Assembly: GCF_007829955.1 (NCBI RefSeq)
Contig: NZ_VIWX01000001.1
Location: 992,001-1,056,000, forward strand
Direction of reading: 5' to 3'
Source of the DNA: Saccharopolyspora dendranthemae
GTDB taxonomy: Bacteria; Actinomycetota; Actinomycetes; Mycobacteriales; Pseudonocardiaceae
Length of the DNA stretch: 64,000 nt
The notes below the pieces were generated by a model. The model did no database searches, was not told the origin of the DNA, and saw nothing but the letters and a program-made list of their open reading frames with translations. Of this stretch, positions 51,892 to 60,700 are shown piece after piece. Each line of letters starts with the position of its first letter. Positions within the stretch are counted from its first letter, which is position 1. The translations under genes and the position numbers were made by a program.

Positions 51892-52226
51892 CGAGTACCC
51901 CCACTCGCGCTGTTCCCTTCGCCGGCGCTTTCGCCGCCCGACATCTTCTGCAGGCTTTCAGCGATCTTGCTGTCGAGCTCCGCGTACGTCTGCCTGGAGG
52001 CGTCCAGCGCGCCCTTGACCTGATCTACGGCTTCACGAAGCTTGTCCAGCCCCTCTTCCCAGTCAGCACGGAAGTCAGCACATGCCTCGTCGAGTTCTGC
52101 CGGCCCGAGCGAGCCGGTGCCCAGGTCCTTGATCCGCTTGGTCGCGCCTTCGATGTTCTCGGTGGTGCGGTCCAGGTTCTTGCTCAACGCATCCAGACCA
52201 CCGACGTCGACCGTGAAGTCAGGCAC
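51888..52226 (-). CDS. small helical WXG-like protein, module 1
   Basis: 112 aa, two amphipathic helices around DFRADWEEGLDKLREAVDQV, a W-x-x-G variant of the WXG turn, then KGALDASRQTYAELDSKIAE. GTG at 52226 is chosen (GGGGGA about 6 bp upstream) because it gives the same N-terminal length as the paralogue at 54384; the longer frame to 52307 lacks a ribosome-binding site. Probably a partner of the downstream effector-like protein, with which it overlaps. Confidence 0.8.
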   Translation of the reverse strand: MPDFTVDVGGLDALSKNLDRTTENIEGATKRIKDLGTGSLGPAELDEACADFRADWEEGLDKLREAVDQVKGALDASRQTYAELDSKIAESLQKMSGGESAGEGNSASGGTR

Positions 52227-52423
52227 TCCTCGTCCCCCAGCGACAGCATTCGTCAGCAAGCCGCCGAGCAACCTACCTGGGATGGAGAGCAACGTGGGGT
52301 TTTCCATCGGGAGGCGACGGAAGTCACCCCGAACCACCGGAAGCGCGCTGCACCCCCTCGCCCCTCTCAGAGCGGGGCAACGTTCACCTGAATGCTCGGC
52401 CCAGATTTGATAGAGACAACGCC

Positions 52424-52669
52424 ATGACTGCCCCACAATCGCGATACCCCAGCTGTGCGCTCTGCGGAGGTACTTTCGTCGGCGGTATGCGCATGACCAG
52501 CCAGTACAAGACCGGAGTGCACCCGTACCGAAAGCGGTTGTGGGCCAATCCGCTCTCCACCCTCAGTGCCGTCGTGTGCCTGGGATGCGGACACACGAAA
52601 CTGTTCGCCGACGAACTCAACCGACTCCGCTTCGAAGCAGAGCAGCATCCCGAGCACTTCGACTGGTAA
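52424..52669 (+). CDS. small zinc-ribbon protein
   Basis: 81 aa with CxxC pairs in SCALCGGTFVGG and VCLGCGHTKLF, consistent with a zinc ribbon. The spacing between the pairs (~36 residues) is long. No ribosome-binding site stands out. Divergent from module 1, in the gap between the two modules. A regulator or an unrelated zinc protein. Confidence 0.55.
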   Translation: MTAPQSRYPSCALCGGTFVGGMRMTSQYKTGVHPYRKRLWANPLSTLSAVVCLGCGHTKLFADELNRLRFEAEQHPEHFDW

Positions 52670-52734
52670 CGACGTCCAAGCCCGCGAAGCCTCACGACAT
52701 CGACAGATCCGGACGGCGTCCTCCACCAGTTCCA

Positions 52735-52763
52735 GGGCCTGGGGCCTGGGGCCTGGGGCCTGG
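52735..52763 (+). repeat. short tandem repeat (7-bp unit)
   Basis: Four consecutive copies of the 7-mer GGGCCTG. In the gap between the zinc-ribbon and the next gene. A simple-sequence tract that may vary in copy number. Confidence 0.75.
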
Positions 52764-52912
52764 ACACGCCCTGACCTGGACGTCACCGAGGCGGGAGGAT
52801 CCCTGGTGCGCTCAGGGCCAAGCGGTGGTTGATCTACCCGAGCCCGCGCAACTGAGGATTCCCCGTCTCCAGCACAAACCCAGCAAGAGCAACGGACCCC
52901 CGATGGCTTACC

Positions 52913-53227
52913 TCAGCACGAGAAGGCCACCGTAGACGCACGTGGTTCGTCCACACTCGGTGCTTCCCCTGCGAGCCACAAGCCCTTGAAATAGCCAAGA
53001 GTCGTCCAGACACCCGCGAATAGAACGAAGCTCCCCGGCTCAGGCTTGTTCGCATCACACCAAGCCAGCGCCTCCCGCACATCGCAATCACGCAACAGCC
53101 GAGAGCTCATCACGGCCCTCGTCGCGCCGCCGCTGGAGTCCAACGACCAGGACCACAGCTCCACCATGAACGTGGGGGCATCCAGCCGCTCACACACATC
53201 GCGGTCGTCGAAACCGAGTACGTCCAT
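52913..53227 (-). CDS. hypothetical protein
   Basis: 104 aa, no family identified. It contains DSSGGATRAVMSSRLLRDCD and PEPGSFVLFAGVWTTLGYF. Codon use is consistent with a gene, but no Shine-Dalgarno is visible before ATG at 53227. Confidence is limited. Confidence 0.45.
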   Translation of the reverse strand: MDVLGFDDRDVCERLDAPTFMVELWSWSLDSSGGATRAVMSSRLLRDCDVREALAWCDANKPEPGSFVLFAGVWTTLGYFKGLWLAGEAPSVDEPRASTVAFSC

Positions 53228-53576
53228 CGCTCAATGATGGACCACACTGAAGCTCAGCTTCGGACGAAGTAAGCGAGGCGGTGATCCGAAGCTGCAAATT
53301 CGGACCCGTCGTGACAAATGTGCAGCATCACCCGATTGGACTAAACCTCCTGCTCGCAATCGGACCTCTCCCGTCGTGTACGGAAACCTAGCTCTGCACC
53401 ACCCGAACGACCTCCGTCAAAGCCGCCCACATGATCCAGGCACTGGCATGGTCCGCGCCGCTGGGGAAACTTGCGTGCTGACGAGCTCCACAAGGCGGCT
53501 GAGGCGACTCGCTGAGCGGCCGCGCAGGCCAAGGGAGCGAAGTGGAGCAGCGATGCCGACGCGTGCGATCGAGCCG
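53228..53576. other. intergenic region, nothing recognised
   Basis: 349 bp. A 63-codon minus-strand frame at 53341-53532 has poor composition and no ribosome-binding site. No repeat, RNA or promoter could be named. Confidence 0.5.
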
Positions 53577-54134
53577 CTACCCCGCAGCCGGCTCGTCGGG
53601 GAGGTTCAGCACGGCCATCCCGCCGAGCTGCTCCGCGATCACGCAGGGGTCGGGGCCGCGATCCCCGGGCGTTACCTTCGTGCCGTTGGCCACCAGGAAC
53701 CCTCGATCTGAGATGTCCGCGATCAGCGTGCAGTCCATGCCGTTCCGGAAGGTCTTGCCCGGATAGCCCTTGAGATCGGAGGAACCGGTCGGTTCGGCGC
53801 GTCGATTGAGCTCAGCTTTGTAGCTGACGTGGCCGTTCAGAGCGACGGCGGCGGACCACACCTGATCATCGTCCGAGGTCCCCTGGTACTCGCAGCCCCA
53901 CATCCCGCTGACGTCGCGTTCACGCGGTGGTTGATCGACCCCGAACCCGCGCAACTCCTGCTCGTCGAGGACGGCGCACTTCTCAGCCACCTCCGTCACC
54001 TTCGCCGGACCGGCTCTCGACACGGATGCCGGCGATTCGCTCACCTGCGGCCGTGGTTGCACCTCAGACCCTCCGCACGCCACAGCGAGAAGGCCGAGAA
54101 CTGCTAGAAGAACTGCGAAAACCGTGCGCTTCAA
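53577..54134 (-). CDS. DUF3558-family lipoprotein, second copy
   Basis: 185-aa lipoprotein. Lipobox in LLAVACGGSE near residue 20. Motifs EKCAVLDEQELRGFGVDQPP, MWGCEYQG and MDCTLIADISDRGF correspond to those in the 44845 protein, so the two are paralogues. TTG start at 54134 with GAGGG 6 bp upstream. Lies between the two divergent modules and could be involved in either. Confidence 0.85.
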   Translation of the reverse strand: MKRTVFAVLLAVLGLLAVACGGSEVQPRPQVSESPASVSRAGPAKVTEVAEKCAVLDEQELRGFGVDQPPRERDVSGMWGCEYQGTSDDDQVWSAAVALNGHVSYKAELNRRAEPTGSSDLKGYPGKTFRNGMDCTLIADISDRGFLVANGTKVTPGDRGPDPCVIAEQLGGMAVLNLPDEPAAG

Positions 54135-54383
54135 CTCCTACCCTCATCAGAACCACCAGTCGGCAACATCGCGGGTGCACCGCGTCTCCCCACCAGGGTC
54201 ATCACCTCGGAAGGGAGACAAAGACTAGCCGCGTCCACCCCATCCCCGTGCCGAATCCATCAAAGAGGCACCCCTCGGCCAACGTGCGTGTCTCATGCCA
54301 CGGATCGCTCGCTTCAGCCTTCGACGATCGACCTGGTTGTTACTCTCCAGCCGCCTACGACCGCATTGATTGGGTGAGCAGAC

Positions 54384-54749
54384 GTGGCAGACGGCTATCG
54401 GGTCAACATGGAGAAGCTGACTCGGCTGGTGAATGATCTCGATCGAGCCGCCGACGACATCACCGATGCCAACAACAAGTTCGGCAACGCGAGCGGACGC
54501 GACCTGGGCAGCCCCGGTATCGACAACGCTGCCGAGGACTTCCGAAACCGCTGGCAGGACGGGATCACGAAGATCGCCGAGGGTGCCAAGAAGACCAGCG
54601 ACGCCCTGGACGGGGCGCGATCGACCTACGCCAAGATCGAGAACGAGGCTGCGTCTCTCGTCGCCGAGGCAGCAGAGGAGCCTCCACCGCAGCAGGCAGC
54701 CAGCGCCTCCGCTCAGCCATCCCGCATCGAGCAGCGCCTCAACGGCTAG
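54384..54749 (+). CDS. small helical WXG-like protein, module 2
   Basis: 121 aa. Core is DFRNRWQDGITKIAEGAKKT and DALDGARSTYAKIENEAA, the same W-x-x-G helical hairpin as the 51888 protein. The tail is Pro/Ala/Gln-rich. GTG start. Followed by the long effector-like gene 47 bp downstream. Confidence 0.8.
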   Translation: MADGYRVNMEKLTRLVNDLDRAADDITDANNKFGNASGRDLGSPGIDNAAEDFRNRWQDGITKIAEGAKKTSDALDGARSTYAKIENEAASLVAEAAEEPPPQQAASASAQPSRIEQRLNG

Positions 54750-54796
54750 ACCGCGTACAGCCCACCGGCACGAAGCATGCACGTTAGGACCCGCAC

Positions 54797-56146
54797 GTGA
54801 CAGGACCGTCTGCCTACCCGGTGCTCGGATTCGACCCGGCTCCGGGCACCGTGGCCACCGTCGAGTCGGTGGCCACCGACTACCAGCACATCTCGACCAA
54901 GATGGGCGAAGCTCACGAGGCGCTGACCAAGATCGGCCGCCAAGACGGGATGTGGCAGGGCCAAGCTGCCGAGGCCTTCGCCGGTACCATCGGCGAGCTG
55001 CCCAAGTACCTGGAGCAGGCTCACCGCTCCCTCGGTGACGCGGCCAGAACGCTTTCCGGCTGGTCAGGGCAGCTGACCTCGCTCCAGCAAAGAGCCCGGG
55101 ACTACGAAGCTCAGGCCTCCTCCGCACAGCAACGCGTCCGAGAGGCCGAGTCCAACCCGAACTTCGCACTGATCGGCCAGAACTTCCCCGATCAGGCTTC
55201 TCTGCAACAGGCGCAGAGCAAAATCGACACCGCCCAGTCCCAGCTCAGCCAGGCCAACGCAGACCTGGAAACCATCCGGGAGCAAGCCCAACGGCTCCTG
55301 CACCAGCACGACGACCTCGCCAAAGCAGTCGAAGACGCGCTTCGACGTGCTGCGGAAGAAGCACCCGACGCCCCCAGCCTTCTCGATCGCCTGACTTCCA
55401 TGCTGGAAGACCTGGGTCAGGGGATCAGCGACGCTGCGGGCAAGGCCTGGCAATGGATCCAGGACAACGCCGACACGATCAACAAGGTCGGCGACGTGCT
55501 CAGCACCGCCGGTACCGTGCTGAGCGTCGTAGCCGCAGCCACGTGCTGGATCCCCGGCGTCAACGCGGTCACCACGGCCGCAGCAGTTGGCGTCAGCGCG
55601 GCAGCCGTCGGCACACACGCACTGGCCAAGGCAGCAGGCGCGAAGGTCTCCTGGTCGACCATGGCCTTCGACGCCATCGGCGTGATCCCGGGCGCAGGCG
55701 CCGCGAAGGGCGCGCTCGGCGCGGCCAAGGTATTGCCGAAGGCAGCCAAAGCCGGTTCAACCGCGGCGAAGTTCGCCGAGAGCGGGAAGCTCGCAGCAGG
55801 CGCTGAGGCGGCAGGAAAGACCTTCAACCGCGCAGGGTCTCAGGCGATCGGCAAAGGCGCGACCCTCGCCGAGAAAGGAATCAAGCTGTTCGATCGCGAG
55901 GCAGGTCTCGCGATCAACTCCTGGAAGACCGGAGAAACAAACTTTCGTGGCGCAGAGAAGGTTCTGCACACCGCACAAGACGGCACCGCGATCGCGGCTG
56001 GTGCCGGTGTGCTCACAGCGAGGCAGGGCGCATTCATGGTCGGTAAATGGGAAGCGCAGCCATACGTCGAGCAGGGCGAGAATGCCGTAAAAAACGCCGC
56101 CGGCAATGCTGCGAACGGCTTCCACAGCGCGCTTGCCGGGCGGTGA
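54797..56146 (+). CDS. WXG-type secretion-signal protein, module 2
   Basis: 449 aa. N-terminal YPVLGFDPAPGTVATVESVA and MWQGQAAEAFAGTIGELPKY are near-matches of the module 1 protein. A coiled coil rich in Gln (~85-195) follows, then a glycine/alanine-rich hydrophobic part (VLSVVAAATCWIPGVNAVTT near 235-275), and a C-terminal ~170 residues with Lys/Ala and Gly, with no named toxin fold. GTG start with a weak ribosome-binding site. 6 bp before the partner gene. Confidence 0.82.
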   Translation: MTGPSAYPVLGFDPAPGTVATVESVATDYQHISTKMGEAHEALTKIGRQDGMWQGQAAEAFAGTIGELPKYLEQAHRSLGDAARTLSGWSGQLTSLQQRARDYEAQASSAQQRVREAESNPNFALIGQNFPDQASLQQAQSKIDTAQSQLSQANADLETIREQAQRLLHQHDDLAKAVEDALRRAAEEAPDAPSLLDRLTSMLEDLGQGISDAAGKAWQWIQDNADTINKVGDVLSTAGTVLSVVAAATCWIPGVNAVTTAAAVGVSAAAVGTHALAKAAGAKVSWSTMAFDAIGVIPGAGAAKGALGAAKVLPKAAKAGSTAAKFAESGKLAAGAEAAGKTFNRAGSQAIGKGATLAEKGIKLFDREAGLAINSWKTGETNFRGAEKVLHTAQDGTAIAAGAGVLTARQGAFMVGKWEAQPYVEQGENAVKNAAGNAANGFHSALAGR

Positions 56147-56152
56147 CCGCTG

Positions 56153-56779
56153 ATGACCTCGCACGCAGACCCGTCGCCATCTCGTGGATTTCACATCAGT
56201 TTGCCTGATGCGTTCACAGCACTTCCACTCGACGACGTCGAGGCTTCAACTGATGGTGGAGAGCTAACCAGCAGCATTGCCAAACAATTTGGTATGACAC
56301 CTGATGACGACAATGCGGTAGCGGCAGCCAGCGCTTTCGCTCAGCTCGGATCGCTCATCGGCGACGGCGGAATCGACTACGCTGCGATGGCCTTCTACAA
56401 GTCTCCCGACGACCCGCTACGCCCCATCATGGTCACGCTCGCAGGGATCTCGATGCCGTCGAACCACCACACCGCGCGCGAGGCGATCAATAACCTCGTC
56501 GAGCTCCACAGCTCGTCTGGGGCGGATGCTGTCGAGGAGTTGCGACTCCCCTCCGGCCCGGCCGTGGCGACGGTTCTCGAGGAGCACAATGCTCTGATCG
56601 TGAATGGCGAACCAAACCACATCCTCACTCGCCAGCTCTCTGCGTGGGTTCCGGACCGAGATGGGACGACGATCGGGGTAGTCTCGGTGATCACCAACTC
56701 GTTCCAGGACTGGGAGCGGGTCTGCGTCCTTGGCCTCGAAATCTTCGACACCTTCGGATGGGAGCCGCTCAGCGGTTGA
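56153..56779 (+). CDS. partner protein of module 2 (similar to 49985)
   Basis: 208 aa, unrecognised family. Contains ALPLDDVEASTDGGELTSSI at the N-terminus, LRPIMVTLAGISMPSNHHTA, RLPSGPAVATVLEEHNALIV and IGVVSVITNSFQDWERVCVL. The last three segments line up in order with those of the module 1 partner. ATG start. Coupled order after the effector-like gene. The next gene starts 1 bp after the stop. Confidence 0.72.
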   Translation: MTSHADPSPSRGFHISLPDAFTALPLDDVEASTDGGELTSSIAKQFGMTPDDDNAVAAASAFAQLGSLIGDGGIDYAAMAFYKSPDDPLRPIMVTLAGISMPSNHHTAREAINNLVELHSSSGADAVEELRLPSGPAVATVLEEHNALIVNGEPNHILTRQLSAWVPDRDGTTIGVVSVITNSFQDWERVCVLGLEIFDTFGWEPLSG

Positions 56780-56780
56780 C

Positions 56781-57353
56781 ATGGCACGAGAAGCTGAGAA
56801 CACGACTTCCACTGAACACGCACGCGAGTTGGTGCGCCAGAAGGCGGGGAATCTCACTCGCGAGCCCACTTCCGCGGTCCAACTCCTCGTTCGCAAGGTC
56901 GTCTACGACGTACCAGGCCGTAGACGCAATGGGACGCCTCAGGCCACAGGGGCAAGACGAGTACTGCGCACGATCCTGATGACACCGGTGCTCATCGTCT
57001 ACATTCCGATCGCCTTGGTGGTCAGCTACCTCGCTGACGCCGGAATCCAGCTTCACTCGCGTCAAACCGGTCGCGTCTTCCTACGCGGACAGCGCGACTG
57101 CTCGGGGCTGCTGTTCGCTGATGCGATCCGCGAAGCGGGCGGTAATGTGTGGCTGGCTTGGTCGAAATCCCAGGTCACACTCCTGACGATCGGCGAGCAC
57201 GAGCCCCAGGTGTTGTGGCGTTCACCCGCCCAACAGCGACCTGCGCTGAAGGTCGCCAAGACCAACCTCCGCTGGCCGGACGGCTCGTCCGTCGAGTTCT
57301 CCCTCAGCTCCGAGGAGAGAACTCGCGTCGTCGAGCGCAACGGCACGCCTTGA
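56781..57353 (+). CDS. membrane-anchored protein of module 2
   Basis: 190 aa. Basic N-terminal part (~70 aa), one strong hydrophobic segment (LMTPVLIVYIPIALVVSYLA, ~76-96), then a C-terminal domain with SGLLFADAIREAGGNVWLAW that faintly resembles the helix-aromatic motif of the small-protein trio next to module 1. ATG at 56781 follows the previous stop by 1 bp. The longer frame from 56730 overlaps the previous gene and is not needed. Confidence 0.72.
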   Translation: MAREAENTTSTEHARELVRQKAGNLTREPTSAVQLLVRKVVYDVPGRRRNGTPQATGARRVLRTILMTPVLIVYIPIALVVSYLADAGIQLHSRQTGRVFLRGQRDCSGLLFADAIREAGGNVWLAWSKSQVTLLTIGEHEPQVLWRSPAQQRPALKVAKTNLRWPDGSSVEFSLSSEERTRVVERNGTP

Positions 57354-57485
57354 ACCACGACTCGCATCGGAGCCCTGGCCTGTCAAGGCACGCCCACGAC
57401 TCGATGAGAACTGGCGGGCTCTCTCGCGTCGATCGCGGCGAACGTTGGGCATCGTTAGAACGCCGTCCACATCGCCGAGATTCGT

Positions 57486-58127
57486 TCAGCGTGGCGCGTC
57501 CCAGACCATCACTTGCTGGTGGACGCGCGCTCCCCGGAATCGAGAACCGGGGATGAGCGGGGTCGGGCCGTGCTTGGTGAAGCCCGACTTCTCGAAGAAG
57601 CGGATGGCCCTGGCGTTCTCGGCCTGGGTGCCGAGGTAGCAGCCCGGCTTCCCGGCTTCGGTCACCTTCGCCTGCCACTGCCGCATGAGCTCCTGAGCGG
57701 CACCGGTACCGCGGGCTCGCGGTTCGACGTTGATGTGCAGGTGAGCGGGCCAGCGCGGATCGACGAAGGGCTTCGACGTCGGCACGCGGCGAATCCGAGC
57801 CCCGACCACGTCGAGCGTGCTGCGGGCGAAGAACGCCAACGGGCCTGGACGCAGCAGCAAGCGGTGCTCGCGGATCGTGCGGGAGATCAGCTCGTCAGTG
57901 CCGGGGAACTCGGTCTCGTCGAGACATCCGGCCAGATACCCGGCCGGCGTCCCGTCCTGGAAAGCCACCAGCAGGACGCCCTGATCCAGATAAGGATCCA
58001 GGTAGATCGCGGCCTCGGACGGCGAATGCCCCCACAGCGACTCGCTCGGAGCACCCTCCCCCGCACGCGCGAAGAGCTCCCGAAGCGCCTCCCGCTCCTC
58101 CACCCGCGCAACCCGAACCTCGGCCAC
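57486..58127 (-). CDS. GNAT N-acetyltransferase
   Basis: 213-aa acetyltransferase. N-terminal VARVEEREALRELF, a central hydrophobic GVLLVAFQDGTPAGYLAG strand, LHINVEPRARGTGAAQELMR (acetyl-CoA loop), then GCYLGTQAENARAIRFFEKS. GTG with GGAGG 8 bp upstream. Substrate unknown. Independent of neighbours on both sides. Confidence 0.9.
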   Translation of the reverse strand: MAEVRVARVEEREALRELFARAGEGAPSESLWGHSPSEAAIYLDPYLDQGVLLVAFQDGTPAGYLAGCLDETEFPGTDELISRTIREHRLLLRPGPLAFFARSTLDVVGARIRRVPTSKPFVDPRWPAHLHINVEPRARGTGAAQELMRQWQAKVTEAGKPGCYLGTQAENARAIRFFEKSGFTKHGPTPLIPGSRFRGARVHQQVMVWDAPR

Positions 58128-58491
58128 AACGCCACCTCCACCGGAGACGGTACTAAGGCCATGCCGGGTCTGGAGGACGAATGCAGAGGCATCCTGCGCT
58201 CACCTGCCATCGTGGAGCACGATGAGGGAAGCCAGACCAAAAAACGCGGCTACCTGACATGACCCAAGATTTCAACGGCGGCGGAACTCAGATGCGAGTG
58301 ACTTGCGCATCACCGTCCCCATCGAACAGTCGAGGGTTTCAACAGGGCGACTTGTGCGCTTTCGCCCTCACGAAACTCCGTCACCTTAAACTACCTAGGC
58401 ACCGACCGTGGCTCCGTCCGTCTTCGGCGAGCAGGACGATCGGCATTTGTTGAAGTCTTCTTCGGCCAGTTGGCCGCGACCAGGTGGAGAG
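58128..58491. other. intergenic region, nothing recognised
   Basis: 364 bp between divergent genes, AT-richer than its surroundings around 58240-58400. Holds the promoters of both neighbours presumably; no repeat or RNA seen. Confidence 0.5.
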
Positions 58492-58998
58492 ATGGGACTT
58501 TTCGACGGGCTCCGTGGCATCAAGCGCCCCACCGAAGGCGTACGACCCCGCCCGGCATCCGACGTGCGAACCGCGCTGCTTGCGCTCAACAGCGATGACA
58601 CCCCGGTCCTCGTGCGTGATGGTGTTCGGGAAGGCGTTGACCTAGTGGCGGAGTGGAAGATCGCGCTACCACAGTGGCATGGCTTCTTCGGCTCGGTGAC
58701 CACCACCAACCGGACGCTAATGCGCTTCGACGGCGAACACAACGAGCTTCGTTCCGTTGACGAGCAGTTTCGCGTGACATGGGCAGGCGGAAAGCCCCAT
58801 ATCGTTCTCGCGAAACAGGCGCAGCGCGGGCAGATCAACAAAGTGGAGACCAAGTCCGCCCTGGTCCGCAACGATGCGGGCAAACTCGTTCTTCAACGGG
58901 AACGGACCTTCTCCTCGAAAGAGCTCAAGGAACCTCTGCAGGCCACTGCGGTCGGCATGGGCTGGGTGTGGCGCGGAGTTTCATTCGGGAAGCTTTGA
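58492..58998 (+). CDS. hypothetical protein
   Basis: 168 aa, no family identified. N-terminal MGLFDGLRGIKRP, then VRTALLALNSDDTPVLVRDG and HGFFGSVTTTNRTLMRFDGE. No membrane segment. ATG at 58492 with AGGTGGAG 5 bp upstream is preferred to the longer frame at 58408. Confidence 0.65.
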   Translation: MGLFDGLRGIKRPTEGVRPRPASDVRTALLALNSDDTPVLVRDGVREGVDLVAEWKIALPQWHGFFGSVTTTNRTLMRFDGEHNELRSVDEQFRVTWAGGKPHIVLAKQAQRGQINKVETKSALVRNDAGKLVLQRERTFSSKELKEPLQATAVGMGWVWRGVSFGKL

Positions 58999-59345
58999 GC
59001 GACATCCGCTGTTGCTCTCGGAATTTCGGAGATTTCGCAACGTGCCTGATGGCATCAACGTCAATGCGGAGGAATTGAGCAGAACGGCCACGCTCCCAGG
59101 GTTCACCACCAGCATCACCATCGATGGGCATGGACACAACACCACTCATTGCGAACGACTCGATCGAGCAGCCCACCCAGAGCCCCTTAGGCCAATTGAG
59201 CGTTTCTGATGGATATCGGGATAGAACGGCCCAAAGCCCCGGCAAGGTCTGCTCGTGGAGCCACCACTCGGCTCCGGCCGGCCGCGTGAAAATCCTGGGA
59301 GGCGCGCTGGCCCTGAAGGATCACGAAATCTGGGGAGATGACGCT
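58999..59345. other. intergenic region, nothing recognised
   Basis: 347 bp before the secreted-protein gene. An upstream extension of that gene's frame to 59124 lacks a ribosome-binding site and coding composition. No repeat or RNA found. Confidence 0.5.
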
Positions 59346-59750
59346 ATGAAGACGCGACAGCGATGCCTGACAGCAGCCGGAGCGGCCACGTTCGGACTGT
59401 TGCTCACGACCGTTCCAGCCCTGGCAGCATCGAGTTCAACCGGCACCGAGCAGGGCGCACGTGCTCAAACCTGCATCGGGAGCGGTCCTTCGGGAGCGAT
59501 CGCCTGTTTCGAGCCGTACGGGGATCACTTCTACGTCCGGGACACGAAATCGGACGGCATTCAGCCCGGAGTTCTGTGGTCGACCGACTACCAGCGCATC
59601 GGCAGCTGTTGGTTCAACAGTCAGGACAATCCTACCGACTGCAACTACAACATGAAGGAAGGTCACACTATCGAATTCTCAGTGGTGATGCGCGACTCCC
59701 AGAGCGGCGAGATTCTCACGGAGTCGCCGAAGCGCGAAGCAACCATCTGA
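59346..59750 (+). CDS. small secreted protein with four cysteines
   Basis: 134 aa. A signal peptide (TFGLLLTTVPALAASS; cleavage after ALA) is followed by a ~100-residue domain with Cys in QTCIGSG, IACFEPYG, GSCWFNSQ and TDCNYN that could form two disulfides. ATG at 59346, with GGGGAG about 10 bp upstream. Unknown function; such small secreted proteins are often lineage-specific. Confidence 0.75.
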   Translation: MKTRQRCLTAAGAATFGLLLTTVPALAASSSTGTEQGARAQTCIGSGPSGAIACFEPYGDHFYVRDTKSDGIQPGVLWSTDYQRIGSCWFNSQDNPTDCNYNMKEGHTIEFSVVMRDSQSGEILTESPKREATI

Positions 59751-59889
59751 GTTCGCCGTGGCCAAACGTCGAAACTGCGAGGCGTCGCCTTCCGCTCGGT
59801 CCACACGCGCCTAGCACCGCGCTCGCGTGAATCGAGGCGCACCTGCCGGGGCCACGCAAACGCTGTCGGCCACGCGCAGGTGCGCCGAG

Positions 59890-60564
59890 TCAGGACGACA
59901 CGACGTCGATGAAGCGGTTGTGCTGCAGCCGCAGGGCGCGGTCCACGCCGGAGAGCAGCGCTGCGACGATGAGCGTGACGTTCGCCCAGGTCGGCAGGTG
60001 GATCGGTGAGACGAACGTGCCGACGCGCTCGGCGATGGCCGGGCTGTGGGTGACGACCTCCGCCACGTGCAGGACATTGACCACCAGCGCTGCCAGCAGG
60101 ATCACCAACGCGACCGTTCCGATCACCGCGCTCGTGCGGGGGAACCGGTCGCCGAACCTCGCGCGCAGGCCCTCCTGCGAACGGGGGTGCGGGCGCAGCA
60201 CTCGTTCGCCGCCGAGGTCGGGGACGAAGTGCATGCGCTTCAACCCGAATGCGCTGATCGCGACCTCGATCACGCCACCGGGCACCGGGAACGCCGTCGG
60301 GAGGTTGGAGCGGGCGACCTGCACGCCGTCGCGGTACAGGGCCGCAGGAGGCCTGCCTTCCGCGTTGTCGTGCTGCTTCCTCGTCTTCGCGTCGGTGAGG
60401 TGCCTGACGTCGACCGCGTAGGAGCGGTTCCCCTCCGGTGAGGCGAGGTCGAGGAAGAACAACGAGCGCGAGAAGACCTGCCAGAAGCGGTAATCGCGCA
60501 GCGCGCTGCCGTCGCCGGAGCGGACCTTCGCCAGCTGCCAGCGCCGCTTGAGGATGTTGACCAT
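59890..60564 (-). CDS. two-TM membrane protein of unknown function
   Basis: 224 aa. Large N-terminal cytoplasmic part with RSLFFLDLASPEGNRSYAVD, EVAISAFGLKRMHFV and two membrane helices near the C-terminus (VIGTVALVILLAALVVNVL and an amphipathic one with WANVTLIVAALLSG). Function not recognised. ATG with GGGGAGAGGG upstream. Confidence 0.7.
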   Translation of the reverse strand: MVNILKRRWQLAKVRSGDGSALRDYRFWQVFSRSLFFLDLASPEGNRSYAVDVRHLTDAKTRKQHDNAEGRPPAALYRDGVQVARSNLPTAFPVPGGVIEVAISAFGLKRMHFVPDLGGERVLRPHPRSQEGLRARFGDRFPRTSAVIGTVALVILLAALVVNVLHVAEVVTHSPAIAERVGTFVSPIHLPTWANVTLIVAALLSGVDRALRLQHNRFIDVVSS

Positions 60565-60700
60565 GCGGGTTCCCTCTCCCCGGGGTGTGACCGAGCGTCT
60601 CCTGAGCAGTCAAAGCCATGCCCTTGGGGCAGGGTCAAGCTCAGCCACTCGTCGATCTCCCGAGTTGTTGACCGCGGAGATCGAGACCACAATCCGCTGC

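Noticed and set aside
53341..53532. 63-codon minus-strand frame as a gene
   Set aside because: No ribosome-binding site, and composition unlike genes nearby.
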